Shown here piece after piece: positions 8,482 to 17,884 of a stretch of DNA of 64,000 nucleotides (position 1 is its first letter; each line of letters opens with the position of its first letter). Below the pieces are notes generated by a model. The model was given only the letters and a program-made list of their open reading frames with translations. It was not told the DNA's origin and ran no database searches. The stretch is from Legionella sp. (GTDB taxonomy: Bacteria > Pseudomonadota > Gammaproteobacteria > Legionellales > Legionellaceae): positions 1 through 64,000 of the forward strand of contig JARLJR010000083.1 of the NCBI GenBank assembly GCA_031291095.1. The letters run 5' to 3'. Both the position numbers and the translations under genes were made by a program.

Positions 8482-10206
8482 TTAGTTTGTAAGAAGTGTA
8501 CGAATAAGTTTTACTGTTGTGTTCGCAGATATTGGTGTAAAATTCAATTGAACAGTTCCACCAGAAACAGACGTAGTGAAAGAACCAACAGATGTATTTG
8601 TGGTAACTGAACCATATTCAACAATATAAGCATTCGTATTATCATGTAGCATTAGAATTTCTGATGCATAATGGTTGTTTGCAACATTATCGTTAACCTG
8701 AATAATATATTTTGATGTTCTATAAGATGATGTTGCATAGCTATCGAGAGTCTGTAAAGATGTTCCAGTTGTGTTCAGTGTCAATGAGCGCATCTGAACG
8801 TCATTGTTTGAACCATATGAAATTGTAGAAGTAGCAGTTATAGAAGCAGTATTAATAGATGTAGTAACATTTAATGTTGCGCCGACGTTAAGATTTGCAG
8901 ATGTATTAACTTGACCAGTAACCGTTAATGTGCTCGCCATAGTGACGGCGTTCATAAATGATGCGTTAGCTCCGTATAAACTCCAAGTAATTGAAGAGTT
9001 ACCTAATGCATAACCATTAGAAGTTGATATGAAGTTTCCTGTTGCTAACCCATTATACACTAGAGATCCACTAACAATTAAGTTTCCAGAAACTGTTAGG
9101 TTGTTTGCAACTTGGAGATAACCGTTAATATATGAGTTACCAGTTGCACTAATAGCATTAACAGTTGCATTACCAGTAGCAAATATACCAGCAGTTGTTG
9201 TATTTCCTGTCACAATTAATGTATTTAAATAAGAATTTCCTCCAGCGACGAGATTGGCGTTTAGATTTAAACCAGAAGAATTGATAAGTGCAATTGTGTT
9301 TGCACCATAAACAAATTGTGCTAGATCTGCGTTAGTTTGAACATATAAACCACCACCAGATACTGATGTAAAGTAACCACCAAAATTTGTATTAGAACTT
9401 CCATAGACACCATAACCAGTGTTTGAATTTCCAGTCGATCCTGTACTATATTGTGAATTACCAATTAAACCATAACTATATTTTGATGTAAAGAAACCAC
9501 CATAACCAGTATTTGATGTTCCAAATACTCCAGTATTTGCTACAGAATATCCATATACGGCATATCCATTTTTTGCTGCACCAGAAACTCCATAACCAGT
9601 ATTCGAAACACCAGCAACACCTGTTCCCAATAAACATGAACCACATACTGCTCCATTATAACTATCAGATGTAAAATATGCTGCCCAACTTCCATTCGAA
9701 TACCCATATATACCATAACCACTATTAGATGTGCAATATATTCCATTACTGCTATTTGATGTTCCCTGAATGGCAGTCGTATTATTTGATGCAGCGATAA
9801 TGGCTATAAAATTGTTGTTAATTGAACCTACATTTAGCTCACTTGTAATTACAACATTTGAAGTAATAATTGTATTACCCGTGACAGTCAAATTGCTGTT
9901 TAGGGTTGTGTTTGCAGATGAAACATATAAGTTTGCAAGACAATTGATTTGATTAGTATTAAAGATAACATTACTTGCAATGTTAATGGCGGAAGTAGTA
10001 GTTGTATTACCACCACGTAAAGTTGATAATGTAAGCGTATTTGCTCCAAACATACCATTAACGAAACCGTTACCAGTGGTTAGACCACCAGCTGCATTCA
10101 CAGTAACAACATCCGTATTACACATAAGGATGAGGTTATTCATTTTTGATACCCAGACACCAAATGTATCTATGCCGGTATTGACAATTGCGATTTGTTC
10201 AGCCAA
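8482..10206 (-). CDS. Tail fibre with tandem G-x-Y-G repeats
   Basis: This 574-aa protein begins IAIVNTGIDTFGVWVSKMNN, a module widely found at the start of T4-like fibre proteins. Residues about 145-300 are about ten imperfect repeats of the type NTGYGVYGSSN or NSGYGIYGYSN with FTS spacers, and the rest is Asn/Thr/Gly-rich. The start is TTG at 10206: no earlier in-frame ATG exists, and an AAGG lies about 8 nt upstream. The repeats predict a beta-solenoid shaft. A late promoter octamer is found 142 nt upstream, inside the small preceding gene. Confidence 0.75.
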   Translation of the reverse strand: MAEQIAIVNTGIDTFGVWVSKMNNLILMCNTDVVTVNAAGGLTTGNGFVNGMFGANTLTLSTLRGGNTTTTSAINIASNVIFNTNQINCLANLYVSSANTTLNSNLTVTGNTIITSNVVITSELNVGSINNNFIAIIAASNNTTAIQGTSNSSNGIYCTSNSGYGIYGYSNGSWAAYFTSDSYNGAVCGSCLLGTGVAGVSNTGYGVSGAAKNGYAVYGYSVANTGVFGTSNTGYGGFFTSKYSYGLIGNSQYSTGSTGNSNTGYGVYGSSNTNFGGYFTSVSGGGLYVQTNADLAQFVYGANTIALINSSGLNLNANLVAGGNSYLNTLIVTGNTTTAGIFATGNATVNAISATGNSYINGYLQVANNLTVSGNLIVSGSLVYNGLATGNFISTSNGYALGNSSITWSLYGANASFMNAVTMASTLTVTGQVNTSANLNVGATLNVTTSINTASITATSTISYGSNNDVQMRSLTLNTTGTSLQTLDSYATSSYRTSKYIIQVNDNVANNHYASEILMLHDNTNAYIVEYGSVTTNTSVGSFTTSVSGGTVQLNFTPISANTTVKLIRTLLTN

Positions 10207-10207
10207 G

Positions 10208-10375
10208 TTATTCGCCTTTTATTTTGTTTATTTGGATTTTTAAGCTAGCAATTTCTTTTGTTAATATATCTAATTTATCTTCCAAATGTTTTAAATCTTT
10301 AACCCTGCGTTTTTCTAATGCGATTCTATCAGAAGAACTTACACAATTATTTATAACGTAAATTAATTTATTCAT
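10208..10375 (-). CDS. Small coiled-coil protein
   Basis: This 55-aa protein starts MNKLIYVINNC and continues with a charged helix (LEKRRVKDLKHLEDKLDIL) likely to form a coiled coil. It has a strong GGAGG ribosome site. It ends one base before the TTG start of the 574-aa fibre, suggesting coupled translation. It resembles its neighbour at 10388-10582 in composition. A chaperone or fibre-accessory role is only a guess from position. Confidence 0.65.
   Translation of the reverse strand: MNKLIYVINNCVSSSDRIALEKRRVKDLKHLEDKLDILTKEIASLKIQINKIKGE
10348..10355 (-). promoter_or_regulatory. Possible late promoter inside a small gene
   Basis: A perfect minus-strand TATAAATA lies inside the N-terminal codons of the 55-aa gene, 142 nt upstream of the TTG start of the 574-aa fibre. 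The position is less regular than the three octamers 31-34 nt upstream of starts, so it may be fortuitous. Confidence 0.35.
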
Positions 10376-10387
10376 TTCACCCTCCGG

Positions 10388-10582
10388 CTATTTTGATAAA
10401 ATTAATTCACGTAATTCTTTTACCTGTTGTTTTAGCAGATCAACTTCTCGTCGGAGATCTCGGACTTCTTTTTCTCTTTGTCTATTTTCCTTAATTTGTT
10501 CAAACGCAGATTTGTTAGTATTGACAACTAATCCAGATTGTGTGTCTCTAACAAATCCAGAAGATTCTGTTTGAACTTTCAT
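10388..10582 (-). CDS. Small coiled-coil protein of the tail operon
   Basis: This 64-aa protein has an N-terminal segment (VQTESSGFVRDTQSGLVVNT) followed by a strongly charged coiled coil (REKEVRDLRREVDLLKQQ). Proteins with this SSGFVRD-SG-VVNTN head and coiled-coil tail occur in tail clusters of T4-like phages of cyanobacteria and alphaproteobacteria, with unknown function. It lies directly downstream of the 721-aa virion protein. Confidence 0.65.
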   Translation of the reverse strand: MKVQTESSGFVRDTQSGLVVNTNKSAFEQIKENRQREKEVRDLRREVDLLKQQVKELRELILSK

Positions 10583-10593
10583 TTATTTATTCC

Positions 10594-12759
10594 TTAAGTG
10601 GATACCGCAATGAACCGAATATCTTTTACCGCAGGAACATTAAACACTGAGTTTGAAAGGAATACAATTTTAACTGCCCATGTATCGTAATTATCAACAA
10701 TGGCATTGTTTGATGTGTAATATCTTACAATGTTTGTGTTTTCGTTGTTGTTGAATGCCTGATATGGATAAGCAATCTTGTCAATATAAAGGCTCTGTGC
10801 CGCGATTCCTGAATTTGATACGTTATCCGCAATCGTCATTGATGTCGCATTTGTTACTGCGGTAACAACAGAGATCATGTAATCGTTAGCAAACAATGGT
10901 TGATATAATTTAACCATATTTCCAACTGCGAATTGTGTATTATAAGATGTATTAGATCCGGTGATGATGTTACTATTCAGTGGAACTGTCGAATATCCAG
11001 ATGAAACAAACGCTGAATTAGGATATAAGGGAAGCCCATATGTTAATTCGACATAACCATTTGTAGTAGTAGGATTGCTGTAAAGATTTGCACCGTTTGT
11101 AATGTTTAATAGGGTCCAATCTTTCTGAGTGAAACTATCTGGATCTGAAACAGAATTGTATAGTTTAGCGAATACTTTAACATCTGTGCCCGGTGGACGA
11201 TATAGATCCATATAAACGACAACATCTTCCGCGAATGAACCAGTGTTTAACTGGAACTGATTTGTTACTGCCTTTGAAGATGCATTACCATTGTTTGTGT
11301 TTTCTGCGGAATAATCATTGTTGATATCGTAATTATAAAAGAATACGTCCGTTCCAGTAACATGTACAGATGGAGCGGAAAAGTCCGTAGTAGTTGCTTG
11401 GATACTAATCACGGATGAATTTGAAGGTGTTAATGAAGATGTTGTGCTTGGTAAAAGCCCCATTTCATTTGAACGAGATGGCAAAGCAACATTGGAACCA
11501 TAAGGTGTATAGAAATCTGAACCCTGTGTAACATTTTGGATAAAGGCAACCGCAGCGTTGCTAACATTAGCACCATCAACAGATGTGTAGTTAAATGTTT
11601 CTGTTTCAGATACAGAAGTTCCTGCTGGAATGTTGATATAAATGTTTGGTTCAACAATTGAAACAGGTAAGTTTCCAAAATGTGCATTTGAAATAATACA
11701 ACCTGATAACTCACAAGCAAGTGTGGAATTGTTGGAGAACTTAACGGAACCATTGGCGTTTGAGTTTTTGAGAATCATTAACTTGGTTAATGATCCACTT
11801 TGTTGGATATAGTTGTTATAATAAACAACACCAACTGGTGACTTATACCATAAACATGCTGCATTCGAGAAAGTAAATGGTTCATCAACCACAATTGTAT
11901 TATTTGAGTTGATTGACACAACTTTACGAACATTGTAGATGTTTGCATCTTTGGCAATAAGATATTCTGGATCACTTCCACCAGTAAACATAGTGTAAAC
12001 ATTTGCTGTAGTTGTGAACAAGGAATTGCCGTAAACAACAGTGCCGGTTAGTGTTGGGGAAGCGTTAACTTGGAATACATTTTCACCACCATAAACGAAG
12101 TGGTTAGGGTCTGTATAAGTGATGTATTCATAATCATTAATTGGTAATGTAATTACAGTGGATGCTGCATTAACTGCAACACCATTTACTGCGTAGCGAG
12201 CGCAACGAATTTGGAACTTTAGGTCTGTCTTATTAATGACAGACCAAGTACCAGCAATGTTCTGATAGAAATATCCGGGAACCGCGCTCGAACCAGTTGA
12301 AACTAAGTTTGTTCCTATCACAACTTCGCCTGTTGAGGATAACCAATATTCAAACAATTCATTATTGTCAGGACCAATAATGAGTGCATATTCCGTATCA
12401 GTGGATACAGAAATTGGGGTTGGGAAAACAAATGTTGATGCTACTGAGGCATCAATAGAAGGAACAAGTTCAGTATATTCTAATCGAGCATTACATGCTG
12501 CTAAGATATTGGAAGATGATGTGACTGGAATATGATTTTTTGTTGGAAGAATTGTGGCATTGATTCCGGGATTAACTACACCGGAACCATTACTAACTGA
12601 ATTTGGTTTTGAACGAATATAAATGTCTACGGAAGTAAGCATAACTTCTTTGTCGCCACCTACAGTCGAAGAATTTACAGTGAAAACTCTTCCAATAATT
12701 GGAGATACAATTGGGTCTATGTTATTTCCTGTTAGAACAGGGAGACTAGTTGTTGTCAT
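10594..12759 (-). CDS. Large virion structural protein, baseplate or fibre connector
   Basis: This 721-aa protein shows long beta-rich, Asn/Thr/Ser/Val-rich stretches and no low-complexity glycine repeats. Early segments such as DPIVSPIIGRVFTVNSS and SVDIYIRSKP, then KTDLKFQIRCARYAVNG, read like a jelly-roll or baseplate-peripheral domain. It follows the gp8-like and DUF4815 genes in the same operon, where T4 encodes gp9-gp12. A connector between baseplate and fibres is a reasonable inference, without proof. Confidence 0.65.
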   Translation of the reverse strand: MTTTSLPVLTGNNIDPIVSPIIGRVFTVNSSTVGGDKEVMLTSVDIYIRSKPNSVSNGSGVVNPGINATILPTKNHIPVTSSSNILAACNARLEYTELVPSIDASVASTFVFPTPISVSTDTEYALIIGPDNNELFEYWLSSTGEVVIGTNLVSTGSSAVPGYFYQNIAGTWSVINKTDLKFQIRCARYAVNGVAVNAASTVITLPINDYEYITYTDPNHFVYGGENVFQVNASPTLTGTVVYGNSLFTTTANVYTMFTGGSDPEYLIAKDANIYNVRKVVSINSNNTIVVDEPFTFSNAACLWYKSPVGVVYYNNYIQQSGSLTKLMILKNSNANGSVKFSNNSTLACELSGCIISNAHFGNLPVSIVEPNIYINIPAGTSVSETETFNYTSVDGANVSNAAVAFIQNVTQGSDFYTPYGSNVALPSRSNEMGLLPSTTSSLTPSNSSVISIQATTTDFSAPSVHVTGTDVFFYNYDINNDYSAENTNNGNASSKAVTNQFQLNTGSFAEDVVVYMDLYRPPGTDVKVFAKLYNSVSDPDSFTQKDWTLLNITNGANLYSNPTTTNGYVELTYGLPLYPNSAFVSSGYSTVPLNSNIITGSNTSYNTQFAVGNMVKLYQPLFANDYMISVVTAVTNATSMTIADNVSNSGIAAQSLYIDKIAYPYQAFNNNENTNIVRYYTSNNAIVDNYDTWAVKIVFLSNSVFNVPAVKDIRFIAVST

Positions 12760-12770
12760 TTATTCTTCCG

Positions 12771-13142
12771 TTAATTGGTTAAATTATAAGAAAGACCCTG
12801 TCTTCCGGGACAGAAAGGAATAGTTCTTGTAAAGACTGATGTATTTGTTAGATCTGAAATATATATGATTTTATCAGACTGTACATCTGTTGTTTTTGCT
12901 GCTATAGATTGAAAATTCTTAACCAAACCAACTTTTTCTGGAACATCGAGGTAAAATAATATAAAATTTAATTTTCCAGATTGATCGGATAACAGAGTTT
13001 CTCCAAGATTTCTTCCAAAAGGTTTAACCCTACAAGACAAATCAAAACCATCAGAATAAACATTATATTGTGTATAAGGTTTAGCTCCGACGATTGAAAA
13101 AGTAAATGCTTGGCTGTTTACAGAGTATTTTGAATCAGACAT
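12771..13142 (-). CDS. Small virion-operon protein
   Basis: This 123-aa protein (SDSKYSVNSQAFTFSIVGAK, later LNFILFYLDVPEKVGL) has a predicted beta-sandwich-like strand pattern and a conserved-looking PFGRNLGETLLSDQSG loop. The SGKLNFIFYxD pattern is reminiscent of Ig-like modules in long tail proteins of T4-like phages. It is placed between the DUF4815 protein and the 721-aa protein, so a structural role is inferred. Confidence 0.6.
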   Translation of the reverse strand: MSDSKYSVNSQAFTFSIVGAKPYTQYNVYSDGFDLSCRVKPFGRNLGETLLSDQSGKLNFILFYLDVPEKVGLVKNFQSIAAKTTDVQSDKIIYISDLTNTSVFTRTIPFCPGRQGLSYNLTN

Positions 13143-13171
13143 ATGAACCTATTTTGTTTATTTATGATTAA

Positions 13172-16100
13172 TTAGTTAACCTGTTGGAAGAATCCCAATG
13201 GTGTTGTTGAACCACTAGTAAATCCTGGTTGAGTTTTTGAATAATCAACAAACACTGCAACTTGATTAAGAACAACTGTTTGGCCATTTACTAAACTGAT
13301 ATCTGTAAGGTGAGTATAAGGAATTGCCGCAGCAGGAGCAACGATGGCGATAGATGTAATTCCACCAACAGGGGTTGCTGACCAGTACCAGATACCTGCA
13401 CCAGCAGTATTAAGATAACCATAATTTGGTGCAGGAGCAGGAGCTGGTGGAACAACTGGAGGAGCTGGTGGTGTTACAACTACAACTGGAGGAGGTGGTG
13501 GTGGAAGTGGAGTTCCACCAGTATCGACCTGACAATCAACATAGCTGCTGGAGTCAATTGGATACTCAATTAAATATCTCCAAAGTGAATCACCGACACC
13601 CTTTTGTGTTTCTACAACATAATTCTGACCAAGAGCCGCATTGTGGTTAAACATAATTTTACCACAACCAGAAACATATCCGTTTGCATTCTGTGTAAAG
13701 AATGATGTAGATAATGAAATTGTTGGATCTTTAAAATAAGCGTTTTGATTTAAGGTTGATACATCAGAAGAAGTCAATGGAACAGCATTGTTTGATGTTG
13801 CGATAGTTGTTCCATTTTGAGTAATGATGAAATCGGTATAATTTGAATATGTGTAGAAATAAAGGGCAACAGGACCATTTGTTGATGCCATAGAAACACT
13901 CAAATTATCTGGCTGAGTGTTTGCTACAGTTCCAGCAACAGTTGGATTTGATTGCTGTCTAGTTTGAGCAACAATAACAATTGCTTCCGTAGAATCCAAT
14001 GTACATGGAGCTGGTGGGTTCAGTGGATCATATGTTGCAGATAACTGAGAAACTACAGGATATTCGATATATTGTGGAGCATATAGCGTAGTGTTACCGT
14101 GAGGTAAGTTAATACTAAATTCTTTTGGCAATAATAGTTGATTAACAGTGTCAACGGTTGCCGAGAACTGTGAATCCTGCATGTTCATGTTATTGGCTGT
14201 TGAGAACCCATCAACATAAAAACCAAAAACATAACGGTTAGAAGCAGATACTGCAGATGGAATATTAGCATTTGTTACCGCGCTTTCTAATGAAGAAAGT
14301 GATGCATAATATTCTAATGCTTTAATGCGATTTTCAAGTGAAGCGATACTAGCCATTGAATAACTTGTTGGCTGATTCGTATCAATTTGAGTCTCAGTAA
14401 AGATTGACGCAACAGTATGAATTTGTGCTCTAACAGGTGTTAATTGTCCAGATGATACGCGGGTATTAACAACATTCAAAACCTGTGAAGATGGGTTTTG
14501 AGCAATTGTTGGGAACGGTGGAATATAGAAGTTGTTAATTACTAACGAATTCTTTGGAGTTGATGGGATAGTAATATTTGAAATCCCAGATGGCCCACGA
14601 ATAACATTGAAATTCTCGCTAGTATCAACAATAAGAGAATCGATACGGCAAGAATAAGTGTTAATTGTACAAGTTAGTAAGGAAGCAGGAAGTGGAACTT
14701 TTAAATCTGCTCTTGATGATGTGTTACCAAAAGACAAAGTTGCTGATGGATTGATTGTGGCTGTCGCAGAAGTTGTAGCCAAATTAGCTGTATTTGCTGC
14801 TGCGATACGGAAATCAAATTCATTGAGCATGTCATGGTAGACACCCTGTTGATAGAATTCAGGAACTTCCCATGCGGAAACTTGTGATGTTAGATTGGCT
14901 AATGGTAGTGCTTCTACAGCGCATTGTGCTGTAGTGTTTGCAGAGATATAAGAAGTCGCATTATAAAAGTTGCTACCAGAAGAAGTGTATGCATCAAAAG
15001 TGACCAAGAAATATTGGGAAGTATTTACGCTTAATGAATATGTTGGGTCAAGGTAAAGTGAACCTAAACCATTATAATCTGATTGCTGGTTGGAATCGAT
15101 AAGGAAGTAATTTGTGACGTCTGTTGCAGTTCCCCATCCGGTATTATTTCCAGATGTTAAGACTGAGCGTAGGCGGAAAATATCAGAAACTCCTAAGCAC
15201 CAAGGACCAGTATTACTTGAAGCATTGTTTCCTGTATAGATGATCGTGTTTAAATTACGATTAGGTGTTTTTGTTCCGGGTGTTGCTCCAGCTTTAATAA
15301 CGCTATATGAGATAGTAACATTTGATGATGTTGACCCAAGGAAAGTGTTTCCAAAGTTAACAGTAAGAACGTTTAATGAACCATTGAGGTTTGCACTAAG
15401 ACCAGAACGTGTTCCGAAAGGAACTGGAACATTTTGTGGGAAATAACGATAAACTGCGTTGTTTGAAGATGAAAAACCAATATTAGAGTCAAGAACCATA
15501 ACGGAGTTGTTAACAATCTGGTTAATTCTCTTAACGACGTTGTTGCCAGTTGTGTTGTTGTTTACATAAACATAATCACCAACAGCGAAGGTGCTAATAA
15601 ATGTAGTGGTTGCAGACCCCATTAACCAGTTATTACCAGTAAGGGTTGAAACCGTATTGGCTGCAGTGATTTGATTTGAGTATGTTAAACCAACCTGTGG
15701 AACAATATAAAGATCTTCAAGTTGTGGGGTGGTAAGAATTGATGAATAGTTGAATGTTTCATTTGGGTTTCCCGCAAGTGAAATTGTAGCAAGACCAGTG
15801 TTAGCTAAAACAATCTGCGTATTAACAGTGCGATAGACATAAGTTATGTTATTTGTTGAATTTAGTGTTGGTAGATTAGTTTGATACAAGCTTGTATCGT
15901 TGTTACCAACGACTACAGCAACATTAGAAGCAGTCACGGTATTCTGGGTTAGTACTAAGTCGGCAATGCCGGATAGGCTTCCATTAATATAATGAACTGA
16001 TCTTACATTATTAAAGTTGGCGAAAGAATTCATATTCAAATTGAAAATATGGAGTCTATAGATCGCTGTATTAGTTCCGGGGAAACCGGACTCTAGGACC

Positions 16101-17854
16101 ATATTCTTAAGTGATGCAGTTCCTAGAGTGTTGCCAATTGCAGCGGTATTGCCGATGCTTGCGTAGGCAGTATTTGTGATGAATTGTTTTGGTGTATCAT
16201 AAAAGGTAACAGTATCTCCGGTATTAAACTGGAAATAACCACCAACTTCACTAACTCGGATGTAATTATCATAATCAATTGAAACTAAAGCCGCATTTGA
16301 TGTAACAATATCAATACCTTTGTTAATATCAATGGTATAGTTGGAGTTTGATTCGATGAGATAACCATCGATATAGGCTTTACCCGGATCGATTACGATT
16401 GAAACAGTATTGCCTTCGTTAGTTACATTGCTTGTGCTTGCAGATGTTGCCAAAAACTGATCAAGAGCAAAGTTTCCACTTTCGTCTTTTGTACGAGCAG
16501 CCATTTCATCTTCAATGACATTATACTGTGATGTCTGATTGATTAGAAATGGGTTTCCATTATTGAAGGAAACAAGTGGAAGATAGGACTGTGATGCAGA
16601 AATTGTAGAAGTATTAACGGTGGTTAGAACTGGAGTTAATACGAGGCGATCCGCGCCGGGAGCCATATTATTAAATGGGTCTAGGAGTGTTGCATCTGTG
16701 TTATAATTTATAATGGATTCGACAACCTGAAAGGCTACTGAGACATTATTTGGTGTCTGATCATAGTTGTCAACAATAAGTGTCTGACTATCAACTCCAA
16801 GGAAATAACCCTGTTGGAAAATAACGCCATTGGAAACTGACATTGCATAACCAAAACCATTTGTGTTATTAGCTGATGGAACGGTTAAGGTGTCGACGTA
16901 ATTTCTGCCTGTTAGTTGTAAAGAAGAAAGTGAAGAATTGAGTGCAACTGGTTTAACAGTAACATAAGGTGGAACAATATAACCATAACCACCGACTGTA
17001 ATTACAACATCGACAACTCTACCAGAACCATCTGTAATAATCTGACCAGAAGCACTATTACCGAGAGGTTTAACAACAGATGCAGTTGCCCCACTTGTTA
17101 GACCATAGATTGAACTGTTTGAAGTGAAAGACCAAACTGTATTTGAACCAGCAACATTTGATAGATCAGAAAGTAGTGGTTTGATATTAAGGACTAGAGT
17201 GTTTGCAATAGCTGTGGTATTAATACCACAAATCTGGGCTTGCTGATTGCTTGAAGCACATATAATTGTTTCACCATTGGAAAATGTGTTCGTGGTAGAA
17301 ACATTTACCGAAAGGGCAGATACAAACTGTAATGAGTCAGAATTTGAAAACTGAGTCGCTGGATTTACAATGGTAACAGAGCGCATAGAATTGTTTGCAT
17401 CTGTAATTGTAAGGGTGTCTCCAGACATGAAAGATGTCTGCTGATAGTTGTTACCAGAATTGATGTAATTAACATACAAAGTTTTTAGGTTTGGATCGGT
17501 TGATTGATAACCGTTGACATAATTCTGGATGATACCACAAAGACCGGAAGTATTATATGCATAACAACCAAGATAATTTGAAAGCTCCGCTGGAGTTCCA
17601 TCTATAGTGTTATCTGCAACCTTAATGTATGCGTAATTTGAATTGAAGGAAATTGCACAACCACTAATAATTGTACCATTTTTATAGATGTTATCACCAA
17701 ACTTTTCAATTTGATTCTGTAGGATACTCTGTAGTTCATTAAACTCACCAATTTGTACAGAAACACCCGGCTTGAACAAAACCTGATATCTTTTGTTTGA
17801 TGGGTCAAACCCATCATAATATGGGTTTGTATTTAAGTTTGTTTGAAGTGACAT
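13172..17854 (-). CDS. Giant tail protein with DUF4815-type N-terminus
   Basis: At 1560 aa this is the largest protein in the window. Residues about 15-60 (RYQVLFKPGVSVQIGEFNEL, then LQNQIEKFGDNIYKNGTI) match the DUF4815 head typical of giant tail proteins in T4-like phages of cyanobacteria and alphaproteobacteria, where the head is thought to attach to the baseplate. A proline-rich linker lies at about residues 1448-1476 and separates a C-terminal domain of about 85 residues, perhaps the exposed tip. The body is Asn/Thr/Ser-rich throughout. It follows the gp8-like gene directly. Confidence 0.8.
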   Translation of the reverse strand: MSLQTNLNTNPYYDGFDPSNKRYQVLFKPGVSVQIGEFNELQSILQNQIEKFGDNIYKNGTIISGCAISFNSNYAYIKVADNTIDGTPAELSNYLGCYAYNTSGLCGIIQNYVNGYQSTDPNLKTLYVNYINSGNNYQQTSFMSGDTLTITDANNSMRSVTIVNPATQFSNSDSLQFVSALSVNVSTTNTFSNGETIICASSNQQAQICGINTTAIANTLVLNIKPLLSDLSNVAGSNTVWSFTSNSSIYGLTSGATASVVKPLGNSASGQIITDGSGRVVDVVITVGGYGYIVPPYVTVKPVALNSSLSSLQLTGRNYVDTLTVPSANNTNGFGYAMSVSNGVIFQQGYFLGVDSQTLIVDNYDQTPNNVSVAFQVVESIINYNTDATLLDPFNNMAPGADRLVLTPVLTTVNTSTISASQSYLPLVSFNNGNPFLINQTSQYNVIEDEMAARTKDESGNFALDQFLATSASTSNVTNEGNTVSIVIDPGKAYIDGYLIESNSNYTIDINKGIDIVTSNAALVSIDYDNYIRVSEVGGYFQFNTGDTVTFYDTPKQFITNTAYASIGNTAAIGNTLGTASLKNMVLESGFPGTNTAIYRLHIFNLNMNSFANFNNVRSVHYINGSLSGIADLVLTQNTVTASNVAVVVGNNDTSLYQTNLPTLNSTNNITYVYRTVNTQIVLANTGLATISLAGNPNETFNYSSILTTPQLEDLYIVPQVGLTYSNQITAANTVSTLTGNNWLMGSATTTFISTFAVGDYVYVNNNTTGNNVVKRINQIVNNSVMVLDSNIGFSSSNNAVYRYFPQNVPVPFGTRSGLSANLNGSLNVLTVNFGNTFLGSTSSNVTISYSVIKAGATPGTKTPNRNLNTIIYTGNNASSNTGPWCLGVSDIFRLRSVLTSGNNTGWGTATDVTNYFLIDSNQQSDYNGLGSLYLDPTYSLSVNTSQYFLVTFDAYTSSGSNFYNATSYISANTTAQCAVEALPLANLTSQVSAWEVPEFYQQGVYHDMLNEFDFRIAAANTANLATTSATATINPSATLSFGNTSSRADLKVPLPASLLTCTINTYSCRIDSLIVDTSENFNVIRGPSGISNITIPSTPKNSLVINNFYIPPFPTIAQNPSSQVLNVVNTRVSSGQLTPVRAQIHTVASIFTETQIDTNQPTSYSMASIASLENRIKALEYYASLSSLESAVTNANIPSAVSASNRYVFGFYVDGFSTANNMNMQDSQFSATVDTVNQLLLPKEFSINLPHGNTTLYAPQYIEYPVVSQLSATYDPLNPPAPCTLDSTEAIVIVAQTRQQSNPTVAGTVANTQPDNLSVSMASTNGPVALYFYTYSNYTDFIITQNGTTIATSNNAVPLTSSDVSTLNQNAYFKDPTISLSTSFFTQNANGYVSGCGKIMFNHNAALGQNYVVETQKGVGDSLWRYLIEYPIDSSSYVDCQVDTGGTPLPPPPPPVVVVTPPAPPVVPPAPAPAPNYGYLNTAGAGIWYWSATPVGGITSIAIVAPAAAIPYTHLTDISLVNGQTVVLNQVAVFVDYSKTQPGFTSGSTTPLGFFQQVN

Positions 17855-17884
17855 ATTGGTTCCCTAAATTCTATTTTATATTTA